A stretch of 6,112 nucleotides of DNA from Candidatus Sulfotelmatobacter sp. GTDB taxonomy: Bacteria; Acidobacteriota; Terriglobia; Terriglobales; Acidobacteriaceae. The stretch covers positions 1 to 6,112 of the forward strand of contig JASHRE010000672.1 of the NCBI GenBank assembly GCA_030037515.1. The letters run 5' to 3'. A program made the translations under genes and the position numbers. Below are positions 1 through 5,444 of the stretch, in pieces. Below the pieces are notes generated by a model that saw only the letters and a program-made list of their open reading frames with translations, had not been told where the DNA came from and made no database searches. How positions within the stretch are numbered: the stretch's first letter is position 1; the number at the start of each line of letters is the position of its first letter.

Positions 1-176
1 TCTGCATGCATGATGGGCCAATACGCCTTGGTGTCACTGCCCGGATTGTCCACGACGATCATGCCCGCCACACAGATACCACGAAAGATGTCGAGGCACA
101 TCAAACGAGGGGACGTGGGCCTGGTGACTATGCTTGCAGGACTTGACGAGGAAAGCTCGCGGGATGCAGTCGCCAT
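1..176 (-). CDS. COG4299/DUF5009-type membrane acyltransferase, N-terminal 58 residues (runs off left edge)
   Basis: Read on the minus strand from an ATG at 176-174, this frame is open to the window edge. After a polar, Ser-rich leader (residues 1-23) it reads RLMCLDIFRGICVAGMIVV (24-42), then DNPGSDTKAYWPIMHA (43-58). The R-L-x-x-L-D-x-F-R-G start of the first membrane helix, followed by G-M-I-x-V-x-N-P-G and a Tyr-Trp-Pro...His-Ala stretch, is the N-terminal signature of the heparan-alpha-glucosaminide N-acetyltransferase-like family. These are multi-spanning inner-membrane proteins thought to acetylate sugars using cytoplasmic acetyl-CoA. Only the first helix is visible, so substrate and completeness cannot be judged. 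The start is not certain: a GTG lies three codons upstream (185-183) and neither has a clear ribosome-binding site. It diverges from the redox operon and is probably unrelated to it. Confidence 0.75.
   Translation of the reverse strand, partial: MATASRELSSSSPASIVTRPTSPRLMCLDIFRGICVAGMIVVDNPGSDTKAYWPIMHA
14..29 (+). repeat. 16-bp direct repeat, copy 1
   Basis: TGGGCCAATACGCCTT is repeated exactly, in the same orientation, at 1848-1863. This copy lies inside the acyltransferase gene, where its complement encodes Lys-Ala-Tyr-Trp-Pro. The similarity stops at both ends of the 16 bases. Confidence 0.8.
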
Positions 177-990
177 GCCCGACACTATACTCGCAAAAGT
201 AAATTTAGAACGATCCGACCTGGTAACGTGGTAGGGAGAGAATCACCCACAAGGAACTCACCGGGTCATGAAACGAGAACGCCCAACCAGGGCAGGAAAA
301 CTTAGACGGCCCGGTCCCACGGCCGGAGAAAAAGACAGTTCAAAAGGCCACGAGAATCTGCGACGTTACTTTAGTCACCTCTCGTGTTTCCAAACTTCTT
401 GAACAGGTTCACCGTTCGGAGGACTATGCGATTAACGTTTTCCAGCCCAATCCGGGGTTCTGACTTTGCTGTTGAGTTCCTCACCTTTCAGTTTCCACTC
501 ACGGCTAAACACAAGCCAACTTGATGGCCCAGCGGTTGGAACACGCTTCCAAACAATGAAATACAGCCGTGTGAAGTTCCGAAAGGAGCGCGACGGAACC
601 ATCATCGCATCTGAAAACTGCGGCTGCGAAGCCCAAGTGAATACATTCCGGCCTTGTCATATGCACCAAGGAGACGCGCACCAAGCGGCGAGGCTTAAAG
701 CTGAGGCTCGATATCACAGCATTCAGGACACTGTCCCGTGAGTCCTCATGAAGCTCACTGTCCTTTCGATTGCTTTCCTCTCGGAGCCTTGCCTTTCAGG
801 CAGGGTTGGAGGCATCGTTGCGCGACCGTGTGGCTCTGGACTTTCACCTCGCATGAAGTAGCGAAGAGGATAGGAGTCGCCCGGACCTTTCATAGAGTTT
901 GGAGCAAGTCAGGCCGCTTCTTTGGGCTCATCAGTCATTCCTATCGCCAGGCATACGTTTGCGATCGAAGAAAGTGTCATCGATCATTTG
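177..990. other. Non-coding or decayed stretch
   Basis: I find no gene here that I can support. Open frames on both strands are short, use rare-looking codons and start without ribosome-binding sites. None gives a recognisable protein family. No tRNA, rRNA fragment, CRISPR or strong rho-independent terminator is visible. A short GC-rich palindromic patch (GGCC...GGCC, near 308-325) is too weak to call a terminator. The stretch adjoins the transposase remnants, so relic mobile or degraded chromosomal DNA is the likeliest explanation. One small ORF (556-741) is listed separately. Confidence 0.5.
556..741 (+). CDS. Doubtful small protein, 61 aa, unrecognised
   Basis: From ATG 556 to TGA 741 the frame encodes a 61-aa polar, His-rich protein. 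It has an N-terminal basic patch (MKYSRVKFRKERDG), a C-G-C pair (residues 22-24) and a Cys-His-Met-His group (about 34-37), loosely suggestive of metal binding. Against it being a gene: no Shine-Dalgarno sequence precedes the ATG, the frame is open upstream to 466 without a better start, and the neighbourhood is degenerate. No family is recognised. It may be chance. Confidence 0.22.
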   Translation: MKYSRVKFRKERDGTIIASENCGCEAQVNTFRPCHMHQGDAHQAARLKAEARYHSIQDTVP

Positions 991-997
991 AAAACGC

Positions 998-1004
998 GGT
1001 CCGG
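998..1004 (+). repeat. 7-bp inverted repeat, left arm
   Basis: GGTCCGG here is the reverse complement of CCGGACC at 1251-1257. The two arms bound the plus-strand transposase piece exactly where its homology joins the minus-strand piece, so they are candidate inversion breakpoints. Confidence 0.6.
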
Positions 1005-1250
1005 AACAGGTGCTCGACTACGTCGGCCGCTATACCCATCGCGTGGCCATCTCCAACAACCGGCTGGTCAGCATCGACGATGGCCGCGTTAGGTTTCACT
1101 GGAAGGACTATCGCCATAACGATCCGAGCAAGACCATGGACCTGGACGCAGAGGAGTTCATCCGCCGCTTCCTGCTCCACGTGCTGCCCGCGGGCTTCCA
1201 GCGCATTCGCTATTACGGATTTCTCGGAAATCGGTACAGACGCGAAAAAG
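1001..1250 (+). pseudogene. IS91-family transposase, C-terminal catalytic fragment
   Basis: The frame reads PEQVLDYVGRYTHRVAISNN from 1001, continues through RFHWKDYRHND and the helix EEFIRRFLLHVLPAGF, and ends near RYYGFLGNRYRREKA. This is the C-terminal block of the IS91 Y2 (PF04986-type) transposase. The Y-x3-Y pair in DYVGRY, with Tyr codons at 1019-1021 and 1031-1033, corresponds to the two nucleophilic tyrosines of IS91-type rolling-circle transposases. The frame is blocked upstream by a TGA at 989-991, so the zinc-finger and His-hydrophobe-His regions are absent. Past about 1250 the frame stays open to 1498 but no longer follows the family. It cannot act alone. Confidence 0.85.
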
Positions 1251-1257
1251 CCGGACC
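1251..1257 (-). repeat. 7-bp inverted repeat, right arm
   Basis: CCGGACC on the plus strand pairs with GGTCCGG at 998-1004. It sits at the border between the plus-strand and minus-strand transposase fragments. Confidence 0.6.
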
Positions 1258-1260
1258 ACT

Positions 1261-1377
1261 GCCGGCGAAGGGGCGCTTAGCAAAGACTACCCATTCGCAG
1301 GTTCGGGCACGCTCGATCAGAGCGGCAAACACGACCGGATCGCGCAGCGATTCGAGGGAATTGAAGAAGTTCAGCTT
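1261..1377 (-). pseudogene. IS91-family transposase, central fragment on the opposite strand
   Basis: The minus strand reads KLNFFNSLESLRDPVVFAAL, then a short linker and CEWVVFAKRPFAG, ending at 1261. This is the segment that precedes the VLDYxGRYTHR block in IS91-type transposases: L-x-FF-x-x-L...DP...F, then W-V-V-[YF]-A-K-x-PF-x-G. It lies directly beside the plus-strand C-terminal piece but in the opposite orientation. It sits in a 144-codon minus-strand frame (1647-1213). The rest of that frame, upstream of the Lys-Leu-Asn block and beyond Phe-Ala-Gly, does not resemble the family. Confidence 0.75.
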
Positions 1378-1399
1378 GCTGGAGGCTCTGGAGCAGGCA

Positions 1400-1447
1400 T
1401 TTACCTCGGTACGCGTCCTGTCCCGGTTTTTCCGCCGCCTCTTCCTG
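1400..1447 (+). pseudogene. IS91-family transposase, short VRVLSR-motif fragment
   Basis: The plus strand encodes FTSVRVLSRFFRRLFL, close to the F-L-P-V-R-V-L-S-R-x-F-R-R-x-F-L block found between the HUH and WVVYAK regions of IS91-type transposases. In an intact gene this block lies just N-terminal to the fragment at 1377-1261, but here it is on the other strand. It shares a frame with the C-terminal piece at 1001-1250, probably by chance. At 16 residues, recognition rests on this one motif. Confidence 0.55.
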
Positions 1448-1450
1448 GCT

Positions 1451-2010
1451 TCTGCAGCCGTAAAGTTCGTTGATCCCAGAAGGACACCCCTGCTGTAGGC
1501 GTGGACCGAATCCAGCGGAACTTCGAGCCCATGCAGCGGCAAGTCGAGCGGGGGCGAAGTTCTCGAATCAGCGACGAGCGCGTCAGCCTGATTCCCTATG
1601 AGGCGTTTGTCAACCGGAGGCAAGAGTTTGGGTATCGTTTTGCGCATCGGCTGGCGGTTCAGATTCCCTGGCAGGCGCCGCCATCATGTCTGCCCAATCG
1701 ACCCCGTCCGACGCACTTGCCCTATCGTCGCCAAATTCCCGGTCAAGAGGAAATCAATCGAATCCGGCGGCGAAACATAACAGCGGCCAGGCAAGCTCGA
1801 AAAACACACGCCTGATTAAATCCGTTGAAAAAGGTGCCCACAACAACTGGGCCAATACGCCTTTGCTGTTGTTTACCTTTCGGGTTGCTCTTGTGTGGAC
1901 AAGTCCGATTTTTTGTCGAGAATTCCAACACGCGAGTCGAGCAGTTCTCACCTAAGTCCTTGCAATTCCATTGGGACCCCAAATTGCTTTCCCCTCCGGT
2001 AGCCTTTGTT
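1451..2010. other. Non-coding or decayed stretch upstream of the redox operon
   Basis: No supportable gene. Frames of 60-104 codons occur on both strands, but their products are Arg/Pro-rich, start without ribosome-binding sites and match no family I know. The right-hand end (about 1880-2010) is AT-richer and must contain or adjoin the promoter of the downstream operon, but I could not pick a convincing -35/-10 pair. A weak stem (AACAAC near 1842 with GTTGTT near 1867) flanks the second 16-bp repeat copy. Confidence 0.45.
1848..1863 (+). repeat. 16-bp direct repeat, copy 2
   Basis: Identical to 14-29 (TGGGCCAATACGCCTT). Here it lies in non-coding DNA just past the transposase remnants. The two copies enclose about 1.8 kb that contains the acyltransferase start and all IS91 pieces. 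Confidence 0.8.
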
Positions 2011-2021
2011 TTCTGACTGCG

Positions 2022-2029
2022 AAGGAGGT
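2022..2029 (+). promoter_or_regulatory. Strong Shine-Dalgarno of the operon's first gene
   Basis: AAGGAGGT is a full anti-16S match, nine bases before ATG 2039. It decides the start against an upstream in-frame TTG at 2006, which has no such site and would put this sequence inside the coding region. Confidence 0.85.
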
Positions 2030-2038
2030 CACTTCATC

Positions 2039-2335
2039 ATGCTCGAAAAAGATTGGACCTTCTGGCTCATGATGACCAACTATGCGTTAGCGCTGATTAC
2101 GGTGACTGCACTGGCGCTGGTCATCGTCTCCGTGGGCTGGGAGTTGCTCATCAGGAAGCCGCAGAAGGCGCCTCACCTCAAGCGCCGGGACTGGGACTCG
2201 ATCGCTGCCGATTGGAAAGCGATACTGCGCGCCGATCCACACGGGCTCAATGTCCCAGGACTCGGCTACACCATGGTTGATGGCGGCGAAAAGCAAGAAC
2301 CGAAAACTTCGGACAACGAATCCGGCAAGGAGTAA
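2039..2335 (+). CDS. Small single-pass membrane protein, 98 aa, first gene of the Qrc-like operon
   Basis: A short polar N-terminus is followed by one long hydrophobic helix (residues 8-38, W-T-F-W-L-M-M to L-L-I). A strongly basic stretch comes next (R39, K40, K43, K48-R50), then a soluble tail with two Trp (52 and 59) and a charged, disordered-looking end. The positive-inside rule puts the tail in the cytoplasm and the N-terminus outside. There is no cleavage site, cysteine or haem motif. The start is set by AAGGAGGT nine bases upstream. Its stop is four bases before the next ATG, and the end of the gene carries that gene's ribosome-binding site, so the two are probably co-translated. I do not recognise the family. 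By position it could be a small accessory or assembly subunit of the membrane redox complex, which is inference only. Confidence 0.85.
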   Translation: MLEKDWTFWLMMTNYALALITVTALALVIVSVGWELLIRKPQKAPHLKRRDWDSIAADWKAILRADPHGLNVPGLGYTMVDGGEKQEPKTSDNESGKE

Positions 2336-2339
2336 GAGC

Positions 2340-3179
2340 ATGTCTTGCCCATTTCTCAAAGAAGGTTGCGCCCGTTACTGCCACGTTGCTCCGATTCGCA
2401 AGCTGATTCTTGACGGACCGGGTGCGGCGAGCGGCATCTGCGCCTCCCCCAGATATCTCGAGTGCGAATTAGTGAACAAGAATGAGGCACAGCACAGCCG
2501 CTGTCCGCATTTAGAACAGATGCGAGTGCAATATTGCGGAATTTCTCCCGTTACCAAGTTCGTCCCCTTCAGCGATTCGGCGCTTTCCAATTGCACCGGC
2601 AACAGTTACCGCTATTGCGATTCCTACTTGATGCTGGCGCGGCCGCATGCTTCCACCGCCGTGAATCTGCTCTACTCGCCCAATCACTTTTGGCTCGATG
2701 TAGCAGACTCCGGCCTGTGCCACATCGGGCTCGACAGATTTGTAGCTGACTTCGCGGGATCGATCGACGGCATCACCTTTATCACGATGCACGGCAAGCA
2801 CTGTCCGGCTCTCGCGCTGACCATCCACGGCGTGGAGTGGCCGATGAGCTTCCCCAATCCGGTCTTGATTCAGAAAGTGAACGGCCGCGTGCGTAGCGAT
2901 CCTTCGCGCATCGTGAAGGATCCATATGGCGCGGGGTGGCTGTTCGAAGGATGGGAGGTACCAGGACGCACTCGCGATGGCTTGGTTTCCGGCGCGCAGG
3001 CCAGTGCCTGGCAGGGTGATGAACGAGCGCGTCTCGCGCTGGAGATTCACGAAACCGACGCGCTCGACTGCGACGGCGGCATGCCGGTCTCCGGCATCGC
3101 CCAACTTCTGCCCCACCGGCATCTGGTGTGCCTGTTGCAGCATTTTCTCTCCAAGCACGATTGGACTGCGGAGGATTGA
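2340..3179 (+). CDS. Cys-rich protein with degenerate glycine-cleavage-H-like domain, 279 aa
   Basis: Residues 1-97 hold two copies of a C-P-x-L-x7-Y-C-x2-[AS]-P-[IV]-x-K unit followed by two further cysteines. The paired cysteines are C3/C14/C34/C42 and C55/C66/C85/C93, spaced 11, 20 or 19, and 8 residues. Such a pattern suits metal or Fe-S binding, but no standard ferredoxin motif is present. Residues 112-207 resemble GcvH: an H-x-W-L start (116), IGLDRFVADFAGS (129-141) and the hallmark KDPYGAGWLFEG (193-204). The ESVKA-type lipoyl-lysine site is absent (GVEWPMS at 164-170), so the protein is unlikely to be lipoylated. The tail (208-279) has no recognised domain. AAGGAG at 2327-2332 supports ATG 2340. 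There is no export signal, so it is probably cytoplasmic. Two bases separate it from the cytochrome gene. GcvH-like genes are often automatically named glycine cleavage H protein, but the context here is redox, not glycine metabolism. Confidence 0.88.
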   Translation: MSCPFLKEGCARYCHVAPIRKLILDGPGAASGICASPRYLECELVNKNEAQHSRCPHLEQMRVQYCGISPVTKFVPFSDSALSNCTGNSYRYCDSYLMLARPHASTAVNLLYSPNHFWLDVADSGLCHIGLDRFVADFAGSIDGITFITMHGKHCPALALTIHGVEWPMSFPNPVLIQKVNGRVRSDPSRIVKDPYGAGWLFEGWEVPGRTRDGLVSGAQASAWQGDERARLALEIHETDALDCDGGMPVSGIAQLLPHRHLVCLLQHFLSKHDWTAED

Positions 3180-3181
3180 TC

Positions 3182-3766
3182 ATGTCGCGGAACCAGGTCG
3201 TTTTCGGACTCGGACTTGCCACGGCGCTTCTCGCCGGGTGGGTCGCCTTTCCGCGGGCGCTCTATTCAAAACGGCCGCAACCGCTCGCCTTCCTGCACAA
3301 AACGCACGCCGAGAAATCCGGCGTGAGCGACTGCAGCCAATGCCATGCCTTTGGCGATGACGGCCAGTACACCGGCCTACCCCCGATGGAGACATGCGTC
3401 GGCTGCCACTCCGGCAAGATCGGAACCAGCACCGCCGAGGCGACGCTGGTCGACCACTACATCAAGCGGGGAGTGTCCACGCCGTGGCTCGTGTACTCCC
3501 GGCAGCCGGCAAACGTGTGGTTCTCGCATGCCGTTCACGTGAAGCGCGCAGGCTTAGCCTGCACGGATTGCCACGGCCACTACGGTGAGTTAGATCAATC
3601 GCGGATTTACGAGGTCAACCGGATCAGCGGCTACAGCCGTGATATCTGGGGACACTCGATGACCCGATTGCATCGTGCGCCGGGCGACGGCATGAAGATG
3701 AGCGACTGCGAAGATTGCCATCGCCGGCACAGCGTGCAAGTCGGTTGCCTCGGCTGTCACGAATGA
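3182..3766 (+). CDS. Membrane-anchored pentahaem cytochrome c, QrcA-like, 194 aa
   Basis: Five CXXCH haem-attachment motifs are present: CSQCH 51-55, CVGCH 72-76, CTDCH 127-131, CEDCH 176-180 and CLGCH 189-193. Additional His residues (39, 42, 92, 116, 119, 133, 158, 164, 183) could give bis-His ligation, as in class III-type cytochromes. Residues 6-23 form a hydrophobic segment with no clear cleavage site, so it is probably an uncleaved anchor holding the haem domain in the periplasm. GGAGG at 3170-3174 supports ATG 3182. In the Qrc menaquinone reductase, QrcA is the multihaem subunit that accepts electrons from a periplasmic cytochrome c3 or similar donor. The order cytochrome, molybdopterin-family protein, ferredoxin matches qrcABC. 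Haem count and length vary among relatives, so the subunit name is by analogy. The Qrc-like assignment rests mainly on the next gene. Confidence 0.9.
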   Translation: MSRNQVVFGLGLATALLAGWVAFPRALYSKRPQPLAFLHKTHAEKSGVSDCSQCHAFGDDGQYTGLPPMETCVGCHSGKIGTSTAEATLVDHYIKRGVSTPWLVYSRQPANVWFSHAVHVKRAGLACTDCHGHYGELDQSRIYEVNRISGYSRDIWGHSMTRLHRAPGDGMKMSDCEDCHRRHSVQVGCLGCHE

Positions 3767-3773
3767 GGAAGAA

Positions 3774-5444
3774 ATGAAACTCACACGACGAGACTTGCTT
3801 GTATGGGGAGCGGGAGCGGCCGCGGGGCTGCCCTTCACGCCTGTGCCATGGAAACTGCTAGATGACGTTTCCATATGGACCCAGAACTGGCCCTGGATTC
3901 CACAGCCGGCGCGCGGTCCGGTGGAAGTGAAGCAATCGTTCTGCACGCTGTGTCCTCAAGGCTGCGCGATGAAGGTAAGAATGGCGGGAGGATGGCCGGT
4001 CGGCGTTTCTGGAGTGAATACGAACCCCCTTACGCGCGGTGCGTTGTGCCCGCTTGGCTTTGGCGCCCACCAACTGAACTGGCATCCCATGCGCTTGCGT
4101 ACGGTTAGGCATGACGGCGTTGCTTCCTCCTGGGATGCTTCGCAAACAGCCTTCGTGAAAGCCTGCAATCGCGGTCCGGTGGTGATCGTCGATGGTCATC
4201 CGGGCCGCGCCGCTTCGTCTGTCTTCGAGAGTTTCACGGAAAAACGCGGAGCTTGTCTCGTGGCAGAGGGTCCGGAGACTGGTGCCCTTGTTCCATACGA
4301 AAACTGGAGCGACGCTTCCGCCCGTGCCCTAGGATACGATCTCGAAAATGCGCAGACTATCATCAGCTTCGGCGCGCCGATGCTTGATGGATGGGGAGTG
4401 CCTGGCCGCTTTACGCGACTATGGGCAGAGCGCACAAATGGAGTAAGCGATCCTCAGTTGCGTCTGATTCATATCGAAGATTCTTGTTCGCGCACTGCCG
4501 CTAAAGCCTGGAAGTGGGTGAGCGCGAAGCCCGGTTCTGAAGGCGCTCTGGCCGCTGGTTTAGCGCGCGTTCTCATCGAGGAGTGCCTCGTGGCAGCACG
4601 CGGCCCAATCCCTCGAACCACTCTCGCCCAAGCCGCAGATCGCACCGGCCGCACAATCGAAGAAATCCGTGACCTCGCCCGAACCATCGTGGCGAAACCG
4701 CCCGTGCTTGCCATCGCCAAAGACAACAATCCCGAAGTCGCAGCACTGAACGGAATTTTGGGCGCCATCGGAGCCCGAGGCGGCATCGTTCGCAGGTCAA
4801 AACTGAGCAAGGCTTGCCTTTCAAGGGAAGGGCCGATCTCAAACCCTGGCGCCATTTTGATCGATTCCACCGTACCCTGGGATTTCGTGCCACAAACAGA
4901 CGCCGAAATCTTTCGCTTCACTGCCTGGGACGGCGGCTCGAGTCGAGCCGGCTGGCTGCTGCCTGCTCCGGGGTTCCTCGAGGAACTGACGGATGTCCCA
5001 ACCGCCGCCACCTCGGTGATCGAGAGCTACGCCATTGCGCCTCAGCTGGCGAAACCAACTCACGAGGTACGAAGCGCTGCACAATTCCTCGCCAGTGTTG
5101 ACAAAAATCTGCCCATGCCAGAGCAGATTATCCACCGCCGGTGCTCCAATCTCCGCAGATCAGGCCGGGGCAGCGTCCACGCACAAGAAATCACTCCCGT
5201 GGCCAAGTTCGAATCAGGGCAAAAGCTGGAAGAACAACTGCAAGCTGGGGCGATCTGGATTGGCGACCCACTGCGTCCTGGCGGATGGAAATGCGAGGTT
5301 AAGGAGTGGCCGCAAACCATGGCGACTGCTACAAGTGAGGGCGATTGGTCCGCAAGCTGGTCGGCCCCGGTTCTGCCGCCGCTCGCAACCAAGCTCTACC
5401 GTGAGTCTAAACTGCGCGAAGCACCGGCGAGGAGAACCGTATGA
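3774..5444 (+). CDS. Molybdopterin-oxidoreductase-family subunit, QrcB-like, Tat-exported, 556 aa
   Basis: The N-terminus has a twin-arginine signal (TRRDLL, residues 4-9, then an Ala/Gly-rich hydrophobic core 10-20), so the folded protein is exported to the periplasm. The sequence after it, PWKLLDDVSIWTQNWPWIP (25-43), is very like the start of QrcB. A [4Fe-4S] site follows: C57-x2-C60-x3-C64-x27-C92. Later blocks typical of the family are LENAQTIISFGAP (190-202), RTAAKAWKWVSAKPGSEGAL (240-259) and a C-terminal GDPLRPGGW with LPPLATKLYRES. Known QrcB lacks a bound Mo/W cofactor and seems to serve as an electron-transfer scaffold. No obvious Cys, Ser or Sec metal ligand stands out here either. 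At 556 aa it is shorter than I recall for QrcB (around 650-700), with a compact middle. Spacing to the cytochrome gene is seven bases with AGGA just before ATG. Its stop overlaps the next start. ACIII-type ActB or another CISM oxidoreductase is the main alternative. Confidence 0.87.
   Translation: MKLTRRDLLVWGAGAAAGLPFTPVPWKLLDDVSIWTQNWPWIPQPARGPVEVKQSFCTLCPQGCAMKVRMAGGWPVGVSGVNTNPLTRGALCPLGFGAHQLNWHPMRLRTVRHDGVASSWDASQTAFVKACNRGPVVIVDGHPGRAASSVFESFTEKRGACLVAEGPETGALVPYENWSDASARALGYDLENAQTIISFGAPMLDGWGVPGRFTRLWAERTNGVSDPQLRLIHIEDSCSRTAAKAWKWVSAKPGSEGALAAGLARVLIEECLVAARGPIPRTTLAQAADRTGRTIEEIRDLARTIVAKPPVLAIAKDNNPEVAALNGILGAIGARGGIVRRSKLSKACLSREGPISNPGAILIDSTVPWDFVPQTDAEIFRFTAWDGGSSRAGWLLPAPGFLEELTDVPTAATSVIESYAIAPQLAKPTHEVRSAAQFLASVDKNLPMPEQIIHRRCSNLRRSGRGSVHAQEITPVAKFESGQKLEEQLQAGAIWIGDPLRPGGWKCEVKEWPQTMATATSEGDWSASWSAPVLPPLATKLYRESKLREAPARRTV

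Larger units (their letters stand above)
931..1647. mobile_element. Scrambled IS91-family insertion sequence remnant
   Basis: Three segments of one IS91-type transposase occupy 1001-1250 (+), 1261-1377 (-) and 1400-1447 (+). Known members of the family carry the conserved blocks in the order VRVLSR, then L-x-FF...WVVYAKRPF, then VLDYxGRYTHRVAISN, then RRFLLHVLP. Here those blocks are all within 450 bp but on alternating strands. Reading along the minus strand, their order is still the ancestral one, with the first and last pieces flipped in place. The zinc-finger and HUH N-terminal part is not recognisable, and no IS91 terminal sequences are identified, so the element is dead. The outer limits given are the extent of the minus-strand frame that re-inversion would restore, not proven element ends. 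Confidence 0.7.

Noticed and set aside
748..861. ORF beginning MKLTVLSIAF, like the start of some GT4 glycosyltransferases (MKLTVLSVAYPLAPV...VGG).
   Set aside because: Only the first ten residues and a distant Val-Gly-Gly agree. The frame ends after 37 codons, there is no ribosome-binding site, and no glycosyltransferase continuation is seen in any frame.
738..1280. 180-codon plus-strand frame overlapping the transposase fragment.
   Set aside because: Its second half is an out-of-frame reading of the IS91 C-terminal piece, with low-complexity Ser/Thr/Arg content. Its first half matches nothing and starts without a ribosome-binding site.
1501..1815. 104-codon plus-strand frame rich in Arg and Pro.
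   Set aside because: No family resemblance and no ribosome-binding site. The codon content is typical of non-coding GC-rich DNA, and it lies opposite the upstream part of the minus-strand transposase frame.
1959..1990. Possible promoter with TTGCAA followed 17 bases later by ATTGCT.
   Set aside because: The -10-like element is poor and other equally weak pairs exist nearby, so it cannot be picked by eye.
2511..3158. 215-codon minus-strand frame.
   Set aside because: It lies opposite the Cys-rich H-domain gene, whose motifs, start site and operon position are clear. The antisense product resembles no family.
4469..5011. 180-codon minus-strand frame inside the QrcB-like gene.
   Set aside because: An antisense shadow of a well-supported gene, with Ala/Arg/Ser-rich content and no recognisable motif.
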